Positions 31,675 to 41,282 of a stretch of DNA of 42,263 nt are shown here, piece after piece (position 1 is the stretch's first letter; every line of letters begins with the position of its first letter). A model generated the notes under the pieces. The model was not told the origin of the DNA, did not search any database, and saw only the letters and a list, made by a program, of their open reading frames with translations. This DNA comes from JAWOFN01 sp046497505 [NCBI: bacterium]. GTDB lineage: Bacteria; Blakebacterota; Blakebacteria; Blakebacterales. Made by a program: the position numbers and the translations under genes. The stretch is from assembly GCA_046497505.1 (NCBI GenBank), contig JAWOFN010000016.1, positions 1-42,263 on the forward strand, given 5' to 3'.

Positions 31675-32232
31675 GTGATGAACGATCCGAGCGGGGAAGC
31701 GGCGGACTACGGCGCGTGCCGGAAGAAGGCCATGGACCTCCTGGCAGTACGGGAGCGATGCGAAGAAGAGTTGCGCCGTCGGCTGGTACGTGCCGATTTT
31801 TCCCATCTTGCCATCGAACGGACCCTGGGGGCCCTGAAGGCGGAGAAGCTGCTGGACGACCGGCGCTTCGCCGAACAATTCGCCTCCGAGCGGCGTGAGA
31901 ACCGGGGACACGCTCCCGCCCGCATCGAGCACGAGCTCAAGCGGCGGGGCGTGGACCGTGAGACCGCGCATTCCGCGGCCTGGGGTCCGTACGAGCAGGC
32001 CGACCGCGACCCCGACGCCCGGATGCTGGGCGAGGCCATGGAGGTGTTGCGGGGGAAGGTCGGTCGGTACCGGGGGCTCGAGGCCCTCACCGTCCGCCGG
32101 CGGATGGCGGGTGTGTTGGGCAGGGGGGGCTACCCCGCCGGGGTGGCCATGGACGCGGTCGACGCGGTATTGGACGAGATGCGGTCCCGAGGCCTTCTGG
32201 CCGAGGGAGAGGACGGATCGGATATCGGATGA
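31675..32232 (+). CDS. recX: regulatory protein RecX
   Basis: A 185-residue modulator that binds RecA filaments and limits their growth. It consists of three-helix repeats: ACRKKAMDLLAVRERCEEELRR, AEKLLDDRRFAEQFASERREN and IEHELKRRGV, then a later repeat ending with VLDEMRSRGLL. GGAG lies upstream; GTG 31675 and ATG 31678 are both possible starts. Its stop overlaps alaS by 4 bp. Confidence 0.9.
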   Translation: MMNDPSGEAADYGACRKKAMDLLAVRERCEEELRRRLVRADFSHLAIERTLGALKAEKLLDDRRFAEQFASERRENRGHAPARIEHELKRRGVDRETAHSAAWGPYEQADRDPDARMLGEAMEVLRGKVGRYRGLEALTVRRRMAGVLGRGGYPAGVAMDAVDAVLDEMRSRGLLAEGEDGSDIG

Positions 32233-34886
32233 CGGGCAACGAGATACGCAGAGCGTTCCTGGACTACTTCGCAGAGCGGGGCCACGAAGAGGTCCCCAGC
32301 AGTCCGGTGGTCCCTGCAGAGGACCCCACCCTGCTCTTCACGAACGCCGGGATGAACCAGTTCAAGCGGGTCTTTACGGGTGAGGAGTCACGACCGTACG
32401 AAAGAGCCACTTCCTCCCAGAAGTGCATCCGCGTCTCGGGCAAGCACAACGACCTGGAGAACGTGGGGCGCACGCCCCGTCACCACACCTTCTTCGAGAT
32501 GCTCGGCAACTTCTCCTTCGGGGACTACTTCAAAGAGGGGGCCGTCGGATACGCCTGGGAATTCCTTACCGACGTGGCGGGCCTGGAGACCGACCGCCTC
32601 TACGTGACCATCTACGAAGAGGATGACGAGGCAGAGGAGATCTGGCAGCAGGTCACGGGCATCGAGAAGCGGCGCATCTACCGTTTGGGCAAGAAGGACA
32701 ACTACTGGAGCATGGGAGAGACCGGTCCCAACGGTCCCTGCAGTGAGATACTCTACGACCTCTTCCCAACCCCCGACACCGACCCGGGTTCCATCGACCC
32801 TACCGATGGGCACCGGTTCCTGGAGATATGGAACTTGGTGTTCATGCAGTACGACGCCCTCGTTTCCGGGGAGGTGGTGGACCTCCCCTCGCCCAGCATC
32901 GACACCGGGATGGGACTCGAGCGTCTTACCAGCATCCTCCAGGGTGTGGAGAGCAACTACGACACCGACCTGGTCCGCCCTCTGATCGACAAGGTGGCGG
33001 AGCTCTCCGGCAAGGCTTATCAGCCGGGTGAAGAGGGGATGAGTCACCGTGTCATCGCCGACCACGTGCGGGGCCTCTCCTTCGCCATCACCGACGGGGT
33101 GGTGCCCTCCAACGACGGGCGGGGCTACGTGCTCCGCCGCCTTCTGCGCCGGGCTGCCCGGCACGGCCGGAAGCTGGACGTACACGAACCCTTCATGCAC
33201 CGCATCGTCCCGGTGCTGGTGGATATGTTCGCCGGGGCGTACCCGGAACTGGAGCGGGCATCGGAGCGGATCCAGCTGGTGATCGAGACCGAGGAGGAGC
33301 GATTCGGGGAGACACTGGACAAGGGGATCGAGCGTTTCGAGGAGTTGGCCGAGGAGATCGAGGAAAAGGGAGGGGGCACCGTCCCCGGCCGAGAGGCCTT
33401 CGTGCTCTACGACACCTACGGGTTCCCTCTCGACCTCACCGAGGTGATGGCCGAGGAACGTCAGTTGGAGGTGGACACCGAAGGCTTCGAGGAGGCCCTG
33501 AAGGAGCAGCAGGAACGCTCACGGGCCGACCGGGCCGACAAGGGGACCGGCCGTGACGACACGGCCCTGGAGGCCGCGGATCTCATCCCGAAGGATGTGG
33601 GACGCAGGTTCACCGGGTACGAGCGGGAGGGGTGGGACGTTCGGACCCGGCTGGCGGTTCTCTTCGATGAGGAGTTCTCACCTGTCGGAGAGCTGATCCA
33701 GGGAGAGGGGGGCTGGGTGGTGCTGGAGGAGACCCCCTTCTACGCCGAGGCTGGAGGCCAGGTGCCCGACACGGGCGAGATCGAGGGGGAGGGGTTCGTG
33801 CTCTCGGTGAGGCGGGTGGACCGGTGGTCCGGCGTGATCTTTCACCGGGTGGAGACCGCGGCCGGGAAGGCGGTCCCCGGCGAGGTGGAGGCCAGGATCG
33901 ACGCCCGCCGGCGGCGCCGGATCATGCGGAACCATACCGCCACCCACCTGATGCATGCCGCCCTCCGGGACGTGCTGGGGACCCACGTGCAGCAGGCGGG
34001 TTCCCTGGTGGAACCGGAGCGGCTTCGCTTCGACTTCTCCCATTTCTCCAGCGTGGACACGGACGAGCAGCGTGAGATCGTGCGGTGGGTCAACCGGGCG
34101 GTACGTGCCAACACGCCCATCGAGACGAGGAAGATGGGTTATCAGGAGGCCATCGACCAGGGGGCTCTGGCCTTCTTCGGAGACAAGTACGGCGACCGGG
34201 TCCGGGTGGTGGACATCCCGGGGTGGTCGACCGAACTGTGCGGCGGTACGCACGTGGGTCGGACCGGGGACATCGGGTTCTTCCGGCTCGAGGAGGAGGG
34301 GAGTATCTCCTCGGGGGTCCGCCGGGTCGAGGCGGTCACCGCCCGAGAGGCGGTGGAGCACGACCTGGGAGAGCACACGGTCCTGGAACGCCTCGAGGCG
34401 GAGCTGGGGACCGGGGATCGTGAGGTCCTGGAACGGGTCCAGGCCCTGATCGAGGAGAACCGGGCCCTCCGCAAGGAGGTGGAGAAGCACGCCGTGAACC
34501 GGGGCGTGACGCAGGTGGAGCGTATCCTCCAAGAAGGGACTGTGGTGGAGGGTGTCTCGGTGGCGTACGGGCGGGTACAGGCTCCCGATTCCGAGACCCT
34601 GCGTACCCTCGCCGACGCATTGCGCGGTAAACTGGGCAGAGGTATAGGCGTCCTCGGTACGGAAAGGGACGGCAAGGCCATGCTCCTCTGCGTGGTCACC
34701 GACGACCTGGTGGAGACCGGCTGGAAGGCCGGCCCCATCGTGAGCGACGTCGCGGCCATCACCGGGGGCCGGGGGGGCGGGCGCCCCGACCTGGCCCAGG
34801 CCGGGGGTCCGGAGGGCGAGAAGCTCGACGAGGCCCTGGAGGCCGTCCCCGGGATCGTGGCGCGGCACGCACCGGACAAGGACTGA
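32229..34886 (+). CDS. alaS: alanyl-tRNA synthetase
   Basis: An 885-residue class II synthetase. In order are the catalytic core (LLFTNAGMNQFKRVFTG, then TSSQKCIRVSGKHNDLENVG, HHTFFEMLGNFSFGDYFK, motif 3 around SIDTGMGLERL), the tRNA-recognition helices, the editing domain with zinc-binding HTATHLMHAALR and CGGTHVGRTGDIGFF, and the C-Ala domain with a Gly-rich GGRGGGRPDLAQAGG. It charges tRNA-Ala and clears mis-acylated Ser and Gly. ATG 32229 overlaps the recX stop; the recA-recX-alaS order is widespread. Confidence 0.97.
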   Translation: MTGNEIRRAFLDYFAERGHEEVPSSPVVPAEDPTLLFTNAGMNQFKRVFTGEESRPYERATSSQKCIRVSGKHNDLENVGRTPRHHTFFEMLGNFSFGDYFKEGAVGYAWEFLTDVAGLETDRLYVTIYEEDDEAEEIWQQVTGIEKRRIYRLGKKDNYWSMGETGPNGPCSEILYDLFPTPDTDPGSIDPTDGHRFLEIWNLVFMQYDALVSGEVVDLPSPSIDTGMGLERLTSILQGVESNYDTDLVRPLIDKVAELSGKAYQPGEEGMSHRVIADHVRGLSFAITDGVVPSNDGRGYVLRRLLRRAARHGRKLDVHEPFMHRIVPVLVDMFAGAYPELERASERIQLVIETEEERFGETLDKGIERFEELAEEIEEKGGGTVPGREAFVLYDTYGFPLDLTEVMAEERQLEVDTEGFEEALKEQQERSRADRADKGTGRDDTALEAADLIPKDVGRRFTGYEREGWDVRTRLAVLFDEEFSPVGELIQGEGGWVVLEETPFYAEAGGQVPDTGEIEGEGFVLSVRRVDRWSGVIFHRVETAAGKAVPGEVEARIDARRRRRIMRNHTATHLMHAALRDVLGTHVQQAGSLVEPERLRFDFSHFSSVDTDEQREIVRWVNRAVRANTPIETRKMGYQEAIDQGALAFFGDKYGDRVRVVDIPGWSTELCGGTHVGRTGDIGFFRLEEEGSISSGVRRVEAVTAREAVEHDLGEHTVLERLEAELGTGDREVLERVQALIEENRALRKEVEKHAVNRGVTQVERILQEGTVVEGVSVAYGRVQAPDSETLRTLADALRGKLGRGIGVLGTERDGKAMLLCVVTDDLVETGWKAGPIVSDVAAITGGRGGGRPDLAQAGGPEGEKLDEALEAVPGIVARHAPDKD

Positions 34887-34894
34887 GGTCAGGG

Positions 34895-35677
34895 ATGAGT
34901 CAGACCCCCAAGAGCGACCCCCATCCGGCGGTGGGACCCGTCGAGCAGCAGATGTACGAACGGGCCGAGGAGAGGGGAGGCTGCCTCTGCATCCTCCTGG
35001 ACCCGGATCGGCACGAGCTGGATGAGCTGAGCCGGGCGGCGGAGGCCTCCCAGGCAGGGGATGCCGATTTCCTCTTCGTCGGTTCCAGCCTGCTCCTGAA
35101 GGACACCTTCGACGAGGCGGTGGAGGCGGTGAAGAAGGGGTCCGACCTCCCCGTGCTCATCTTCCCCGGAGATCACAGCCAGGTCTCGGGCAAGGCGGAC
35201 GCCCTCCTCTTCCTCTCCCTCATCTCGGGGCGCAATCCCGAATACCTCATCGGGCATCATGTGCTGGCGGCCCCCAGGATCCATAAGCTGGGCCTGGAGA
35301 CCATACCCACCGGCTACATGCTCATCGAGTCGGGACGGCTCACCAGCGTGCAGTACATGTCCATGACCGCCCCTATGCCGCGGGACAAGCCGGACATCGT
35401 GACCGCTCACGGCCTGGCCGCGCGCTTCCTGGGCATGCGTCTCATCTACCTGGAGGGGGGCTCGGGAGGGGAGAACCGGGTCCCGGCGGAGATGGTGCGG
35501 TCCCTGGTGGACCGGGTGGGACTGCCGGTCGTCGTGGGGGGCGGCATCCGCAAGCCGGAGCAGGCCCGGGAGCGGGTGGAGGCGGGGGCATCCTTCGTGG
35601 TGGTGGGGAACAGTCTGGAACATGCCTGGACGTCCGAGGCCGTCCGTCCCCTCGCCGACGCGGTCCACATCCGCTGA
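34895..35677 (+). CDS. geranylgeranylglyceryl-phosphate synthase family (PcrB/GGGPS)
   Basis: A 260-residue TIM-barrel prenyltransferase. Hallmarks are CILLDPDRHELDEL (magnesium- and G1P-binding Asp), DADFLFVGSSLLLKDTFD, PVLIFPGDHSQVSGKADALLF, FLSLISGRNPEYLIG, TGYMLIESGRLTSVQYMS, YLEGGSGGENRVP and VVVGGGIRKPEQARE. These match GGGPS, which joins a polyprenyl diphosphate to sn-glycerol-1-phosphate, the first step of archaeal-type ether lipids. The length and the extra segments fit the bacterial group II enzymes found in FCB phyla rather than the shorter PcrB of Firmicutes. No other ether-lipid gene is in the window, so the product in this organism is unknown. It is 8 bp downstream of alaS and may be co-transcribed. 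Confidence 0.88.
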   Translation: MSQTPKSDPHPAVGPVEQQMYERAEERGGCLCILLDPDRHELDELSRAAEASQAGDADFLFVGSSLLLKDTFDEAVEAVKKGSDLPVLIFPGDHSQVSGKADALLFLSLISGRNPEYLIGHHVLAAPRIHKLGLETIPTGYMLIESGRLTSVQYMSMTAPMPRDKPDIVTAHGLAARFLGMRLIYLEGGSGGENRVPAEMVRSLVDRVGLPVVVGGGIRKPEQARERVEAGASFVVVGNSLEHAWTSEAVRPLADAVHIR

Positions 35678-35877
35678 ACGGCCTCTCCCGGGCCTCCCGC
35701 GAGGCCCGGGGCAATCCGATTGACACCCTCCCGTCCGTCGACCATCTTGAGTAATCTGAGATTCGCAGCATTGCGGCCGGGGGGGCTGATCCTTGGCCGG
35801 AAATCGGTAGTACGACGGTATTCGGCTGGCGCAGCGCATTGGCGCCGGACGCCGCAACACAGAGAGGTTCAGCCTTC
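35678..35877 (+). promoter_or_regulatory. intergenic region with candidate promoter
   Basis: CCTCTCCCGGGCCTCCCGCGAGGCCCGGGG (about 35682-35711) holds a strong inverted repeat, GGCCTCCCGCGAGGCC, likely the terminator of the alaS-GGGPS unit. TTGACA follows at 35720-35725, but its 17-nt partner CATCTT is a weak -10. No coding sequence is seen. Confidence 0.4.
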
Positions 35878-36075
35878 ATGGCGAAGCAGAGATCATTCGC
35901 GGACAAGGTCGCCAAGAGCATGGAGTCACACGGCGAGACTTGTTCCACGTGCGGAGAGACCATCAAACCGATCCTGGTCGTGACACCGACCCCTTCGGAG
36001 CGCACGGGTGCCCTTAGATTCCGGCAGAACTTCGTCGGAGTCTGTTCCTGCAACAGGCAGGAAGTGATGGGCTGA
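35878..36075 (+). CDS. small zinc-binding protein
   Basis: A 65-residue protein starting at ATG 35878 (GAGAGG upstream). It is basic at first (MAKQRSFADKVAKSME), then has CSTCGETIKPILVV and VGVCSCNRQEVMG, i.e. a CxxC and a CxC pair that could form one zinc knuckle. Two beta strands lie between (ILVVTPTP, LRFRQNFVGV). I do not recognise a named family. Its place between lipid and RNA-processing genes and good coding character suggest a real, perhaps ribosome- or RNA-linked, small protein. Confidence 0.65.
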   Translation: MAKQRSFADKVAKSMESHGETCSTCGETIKPILVVTPTPSERTGALRFRQNFVGVCSCNRQEVMG

Positions 36076-36193
36076 CCCTGCCACCCCCGCCGCTAGCGCT
36101 CCGGGTGGGAACGGTACTCCAACCATACTGAAGAACGCCTTCCCCTGACACGACCGCTCAAGGAGGGATCGCTAGAGGGGGCGAAGTATTTCA

Positions 36194-37786
36194 TTGAAAA
36201 AAGAACTCTTCATCAACGTCGGGGCGACGGAAGAGCGCATCGCGTTGCTGGAGGACGGTGAACTCGTCGAGCTGTTGGTCGAGCGAGCCAGCAATGCCCG
36301 CACCGTAGGCAACGTCTACAAGGGCAGGGTCAAGACGGTCCTGCCGGGCATGCAGGCCTCGTTCGTGGACATCGGTCTCGAGATGAGCGCCTTCCTCCAT
36401 GTCTCAGACGTCTCCGCCCGGATGGAAGAGATCACTGCGGCCCTCGACGTCGAATTCGAGGAAGACATCGAGGGCAACGGTCCCGATAACGGAGGGAAGT
36501 CGCGCGGTCGCGGCTCCCGGGCGCGTTCCAAGGGCAGCAAGTCCGAGTACGCGCCCATCCAGGACCGGCTGAACCGTGGCCAGGACATCATGGTCCAGGT
36601 CACCAAGGAGCCCATCGGCACCAAGGGACCCAGGCTGACGACACAGATCAGCCTCCCGGGCCGGTTCCTCGTGCTCCTGACCGCCGATACCAAGACCGGC
36701 GTCAGTCGGAAGATCTCGGACCGTAAAGAGCGCAGTCGACTCTACAAGATCATCCGGAACATCAAGCCGAAGGACGTGGGGGTCATACTCCGCACCGAGG
36801 CTGAGGGCAAGGACCAGCAGGCGATCCAGGACGACCTGGTACGCCAAGTCAAGCTGTGGGAGGAGATACAGCGTCATTACGCCTCCCAGCCTGCGCCGAG
36901 CAAGCTCCACGGTGAGACCGGTTTTGCCACCAGTACCATCCGGGACGTCTTCGGTGCCGATGTCGCCCGTCTGACACTGGACAGCAAAAAGAGCTACGAC
37001 GAGATCCGCGGGTACCTGAAAGACGTGGCACCCCAGCTCCTGGGCAGGGTCCACCTGTACAAGGGCAAGGAGCCCATCTTCGACAAGTACGGTATCGAGC
37101 CGGAGATCAAGAAGACCCTGGACCGGAAGGTGTGGCTCAAGCGGGGCGGCAACATCGCCATCGAGCACACCGAGGGCATGGTCACGGTGGATGTGAACAC
37201 GGGCCGTTACGTGGGCAAGAAAAACCAGGCCCAGACCATACTCCGGACCAACATCGAGGCCGCCAAGGAGACGGCCCGGCAGCTCCGGCTCCGGGACATC
37301 GGCGGGATCGTGGTCATCGATTTCATCGACATGGACGACCCGGGCCACCAGAAGCAGGTCCTCGGGGAACTCCGTGCCGAACTGAAGCGGAGTCGGGCCA
37401 AGTTCAGCCTGACCGACTTCTCGGAGTTCGGTCTGGTGGAACTCACCCGTCAGCGGGTGCGCCCCAGCCTGTTCCACACCCTCAGTGAGGTGTGTCCCAC
37501 CTGCGGAGGGACGGGACGGGTCCTGAGCCGGGAGACGCTGACCACCAAGATCGAGCGCTGGTTCCAGCGGGCCCGGGTCGGGTCGAGGGACCGGAAGTTC
37601 CGTCTGGAGGTCTCGCCGGCGGTGGCCGAGCATCTGAAGGCCAACGGGGAACAGCGTCTCAAGGAGATCCGGAACCAATTCCGGCTCCGTGTGGACCTCA
37701 AGGAGGACGAGGAGCTCTCGGCCGACCAGTTCGAGGTCTACAGCGTGCGGCGCAAGAAGTACGTGACCGAGGAGTTCCTGTCGTAG
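36194..37786 (+). CDS. rng: ribonuclease G/E family
   Basis: A 530-residue endoribonuclease of the RNase G type. The N-terminal S1-like domain (ELFINVGATEERIALLEDG, VGNVYKGRVKTVLPGMQASFVDIG) has an insertion of Gly/Arg/Ser-rich residues (about 95-120). The catalytic DNase-I-like part contains VTVDVNTGRYVG and VVIDFIDMDDP with magnesium-binding Asp residues, and the zinc link CPTCGGTGRV. It processes rRNA precursors and mRNA. It lacks the long RNase E scaffold. The start is TTG 36194 with only a distant purine tract, AGAGGGGG, 12 nt upstream. It precedes rplU-rpmA, a very common order. Confidence 0.93.
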   Translation: MKKELFINVGATEERIALLEDGELVELLVERASNARTVGNVYKGRVKTVLPGMQASFVDIGLEMSAFLHVSDVSARMEEITAALDVEFEEDIEGNGPDNGGKSRGRGSRARSKGSKSEYAPIQDRLNRGQDIMVQVTKEPIGTKGPRLTTQISLPGRFLVLLTADTKTGVSRKISDRKERSRLYKIIRNIKPKDVGVILRTEAEGKDQQAIQDDLVRQVKLWEEIQRHYASQPAPSKLHGETGFATSTIRDVFGADVARLTLDSKKSYDEIRGYLKDVAPQLLGRVHLYKGKEPIFDKYGIEPEIKKTLDRKVWLKRGGNIAIEHTEGMVTVDVNTGRYVGKKNQAQTILRTNIEAAKETARQLRLRDIGGIVVIDFIDMDDPGHQKQVLGELRAELKRSRAKFSLTDFSEFGLVELTRQRVRPSLFHTLSEVCPTCGGTGRVLSRETLTTKIERWFQRARVGSRDRKFRLEVSPAVAEHLKANGEQRLKEIRNQFRLRVDLKEDEELSADQFEVYSVRRKKYVTEEFLS

Positions 37787-37816
37787 GGCGTCGGTCTGCG
37801 TGACCATGTGCCGGAC

Positions 37817-37845
37817 TTGACGCGAGGGCCGGTCAGGGGTTTATT
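37817..37845 (+). promoter_or_regulatory. rplU-rpmA promoter
   Basis: TTGACG (37817-37822), 17 nt, then TTTATT (37840-37845) is a plausible sigma70-type promoter about 70 bp before the L21 start. The leader carries a CCCCGGCAGCGGGG hairpin (about 37873-37886) that could regulate translation. Confidence 0.5.
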
Positions 37846-37914
37846 TCGAATCTTTGACGTACCGGAGGTGTGCCCCGGCAGCGGGGTGCGTCCGGTGATA
37901 CGGAGGATCGTCAC

Positions 37915-38229
37915 GTGTACGCAGTGATCGAGATCAAAGGTCGGCAGATGACCGTGCGGGAGGGGGACGTGATCCGCATCCCCTACCATGCCGACATCGA
38001 GGCCGGCAAGAAGGTCAAGGCCGACCGCGTGCTACTGGTCCGGGAGGACGAGGGTGCGAAGATCGGTACCCCCGAGGTCGAGGGGGCCAGCGTGGACCTG
38101 GAGATCCTGGGCCACGGACGGGAGCGGAAGATCACGGTCTTCAAGAAGAAGCGCAGGACCAAATACCGCCGTAAGCGGGGCCACAGGCAGCATTACACCG
38201 AGGCACTGGTCTCCCGGATCGCGGGCTGA
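37915..38229 (+). CDS. rplU: 50S ribosomal protein L21
   Basis: A 104-residue 23S-binding ribosomal protein. [41 protein letters not shown] and [21 protein letters not shown] are diagnostic. The start is GTG 37915 with CGGAGGA upstream. It pairs with rpmA 19 bp downstream in the conserved rplU-rpmA operon. Confidence 0.97.
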   Translation: MYAVIEIKGRQMTVREGDVIRIPYHADIEAGKKVKADRVLLVREDEGAKIGTPEVEGASVDLEILGHGRERKITVFKKKRRTKYRRKRGHRQHYTEALVSRIAG

Positions 38230-38248
38230 AGAGGCCGAGGAGGACGAT

Positions 38249-39639
<1,391 letters not shown>

Positions 39640-39662
39640 TACGGTCCGGCGCAGCGTGAACG

Positions 39663-39700
39663 AGAAGAGCCCGGCAGGCTGAAGTCTGCCGGGCTCTTCT
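39663..39700. terminator. bidirectional terminator
   Basis: AGAAGAGCCCGGCAG and CTGCCGGGCTCTTCT form a perfect 15-bp stem with an 8-nt loop (39678-39685). The stem's own A/T-rich ends supply T residues on either strand. It serves both mdh (plus) and the TPR gene (minus), which converge here. Confidence 0.85.
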
Positions 39701-39734
39701 GCATGTGGGTCCCCTCCCCGTACCGGGTACCGGG

Positions 39735-40541
39735 TCAGCCTATGTCGATGCGATCATCGTCATCGTCGTCCCAGTCGTCATCGTCGTCCCAGTCGTCATC
39801 GTCCCAATCGTCGTCATCCCAGTCGTCGTCATCGCCTTCCTGGTCGTCCTCATCGTCCCAGTCCTCATCGGGGGCTGTGAGGAGGGGACCTGTGCCCGGG
39901 ATGGGGGTTCGGAGGGAGGGAGCATCGGGACGGGACCGGCCGGCCGGATCCTCTCCCGAGATGCGCTCCACGCTCCCGAGGGCCAGGAGAATGCCGGGGT
40001 CGTCGGGCGAGAGACCCAGCGCCTTCTCGAGACACACCATGGCAGCGCCGAAGCGTCCCTCCATGGCGAAGGCCCAGCCCAGGTCGGTCAGGGCCCTGTG
40101 GTCGGCGGGTCGTTCCGCCACGACTGACTGGAGCATATCCAACCCTCGTTCGCGATCACCGTACTGGAAGTGAGCCCAGCCGAAGGCCCTGCGCACCCTG
40201 TGACGTTGCGGCTCGAGTTGATGCGCCCGGGCCAGCGCGGTCAAGGCCTCTTCACCCTTCCCGAGGCGGGTGAATACGATTCCCAGTACGTAGTGATATG
40301 CCGCCTCACGCGGGTTGATCTCGAGAGCGGAACGCATGGCCTCCACGGCCTCCGCATACTCTCCCAGGTTCAGGCAGACCTCCCCGATCCCCCAGTGGGC
40401 ACATTCGGTAGCCAGCGGATCGCTGGCGCCTGCCAGATCCAGCACTTCCTTGTAGACCGCCAGGGCCTTCTCGTATTCGTGGGATTGAACCCGGTCGCTG
40501 GCTTCTCTGAACAGACTCTCAAGCTTCTCTGGCTCGATCAT
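39735..40541 (-). CDS. TPR protein with Asp/Trp-repeat acidic tail
   Basis: A 268-residue protein. About five TPR helical pairs are visible: FREASDRVQSHEYEKALAVY, AHWGIGEVCLNLGEYAEAVE, AAYHYVLGIVFTRLGKGEEA, VRRAFGWAHFQYGDRERGLD and ALTDLGWAFAMEGRFGAAMV. They form a protein-binding scaffold. The last 45 residues or so are almost only Asp with Trp at regular steps (DDDDWDDDDWDDDDW) before DRIDIG. GAGGAGGGGG before ATG 40541 sets the start. No signal peptide, so it is cytosolic. Partner unknown; the tail could bind a basic protein, RNA-binding protein or divalent cations. Confidence 0.8.
   Translation of the reverse strand: MIEPEKLESLFREASDRVQSHEYEKALAVYKEVLDLAGASDPLATECAHWGIGEVCLNLGEYAEAVEAMRSALEINPREAAYHYVLGIVFTRLGKGEEALTALARAHQLEPQRHRVRRAFGWAHFQYGDRERGLDMLQSVVAERPADHRALTDLGWAFAMEGRFGAAMVCLEKALGLSPDDPGILLALGSVERISGEDPAGRSRPDAPSLRTPIPGTGPLLTAPDEDWDDEDDQEGDDDDWDDDDWDDDDWDDDDDWDDDDDDRIDIG
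39746..39865 (-). repeat. low-complexity Asp/Trp-coding repeat
   Basis: On the plus strand, GTCGTCATCGTCCCAGTC-like 15-nt units recur, and TCATCGTC and CCAGTC alternate. They encode the DDDDW units of the TPR protein tail. Such triplet-rich arrays change length by slippage, so the number of units may vary between strains. Confidence 0.7.
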
Positions 40542-40671
40542 CCGCCGGACCCCCTCCTCTCGGTCGAATCCCCCTGCGAGCGCGGTCCCCGCCTCCTCCC
40601 CGTATCCGGTCAAGGACGGGGCAGGATGCGGCACACCCTCGCCGGCAGTATGGAGCGGGCCTCCGACAGGT

Positions 40672-41214
40672 CTACCTGAGCGCGACCACCAGGTTCTGCT
40701 CGAGGCTGAAGACGTTGTACTTGGAGATGGCCCCGATGCGGTTCAGCACCTTCCCCTCCCGGTCTGCGATGACGTTGACCGGGAGGTCGGAGATCCCATA
40801 CTGCTCCAGTTCGGAGGTCTCGTGCCACATGACCAGAGGCCATTCCAGACCCTTCTCGGTGAACATGGAGTCGGGATGGACACCCGCCGCCGGCTCGGAG
40901 GCGCATATCGTGATGACCTTCAGGCCCTTCGGTTCGTACTTCTCCTGGAGGGGTCTCACGAGGTCGAGCTGCCCGACGCACGCCTTCATGTTGGGGTCCA
41001 GGAACATGATGAGGAGAGCGTGGCCCTCCAGTCCCCTCAGCTTGATCGGCTCTGCGTTCACCGGGTCCCAAGTAAGATCGGGCAGGGCGTTCGAGGTGGC
41101 GAAACCGCGCTCCGCCTGGAGAGGGGTCGGCGGGGGCGTGAGCCCGGAGATGATGACGGTGAGACAGACGAGTACGGCGGGAAGGAGCAGGGATCGGGAT
41201 AGCGGCCTGCTCAT
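40672..41214 (-). CDS. TlpA/thioredoxin-like exported protein lacking first active-site Cys
   Basis: A 180-residue protein with an N-terminal signal or anchor (SLLLPAVLVCLTVIISGL) and a TlpA-like domain: LPDLTWDPVNAEPIKLRGLEG, LLIMFLDPNMKACVGQLDL, PKGLKVITICASE and YGISDLPVNVIADREGKVL with the cis-Pro loop. Where TlpA has WCxxC, this protein has NMKAC, so only the second Cys remains. It cannot act as a normal dithiol reductase; a structural, one-Cys or binding role is more likely. AAGGAGG is ideally placed before ATG 41214. The TPR gene follows on the same strand 131 bp downstream. Confidence 0.75.
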   Translation of the reverse strand: MSRPLSRSLLLPAVLVCLTVIISGLTPPPTPLQAERGFATSNALPDLTWDPVNAEPIKLRGLEGHALLIMFLDPNMKACVGQLDLVRPLQEKYEPKGLKVITICASEPAAGVHPDSMFTEKGLEWPLVMWHETSELEQYGISDLPVNVIADREGKVLNRIGAISKYNVFSLEQNLVVALR

Positions 41215-41282
41215 GATCGCCCTCCTTCCGGACTAGGCGGGGAATCGACCCTCCTCCCGGGTCTCCCGTGCCGCTATCTAAT

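Noticed and set aside
39746-39865. Array of GTCGTCATC units as a possible CRISPR
   Set aside because: There are no spacers; it is a coding low-complexity repeat for the Asp/Trp tail.
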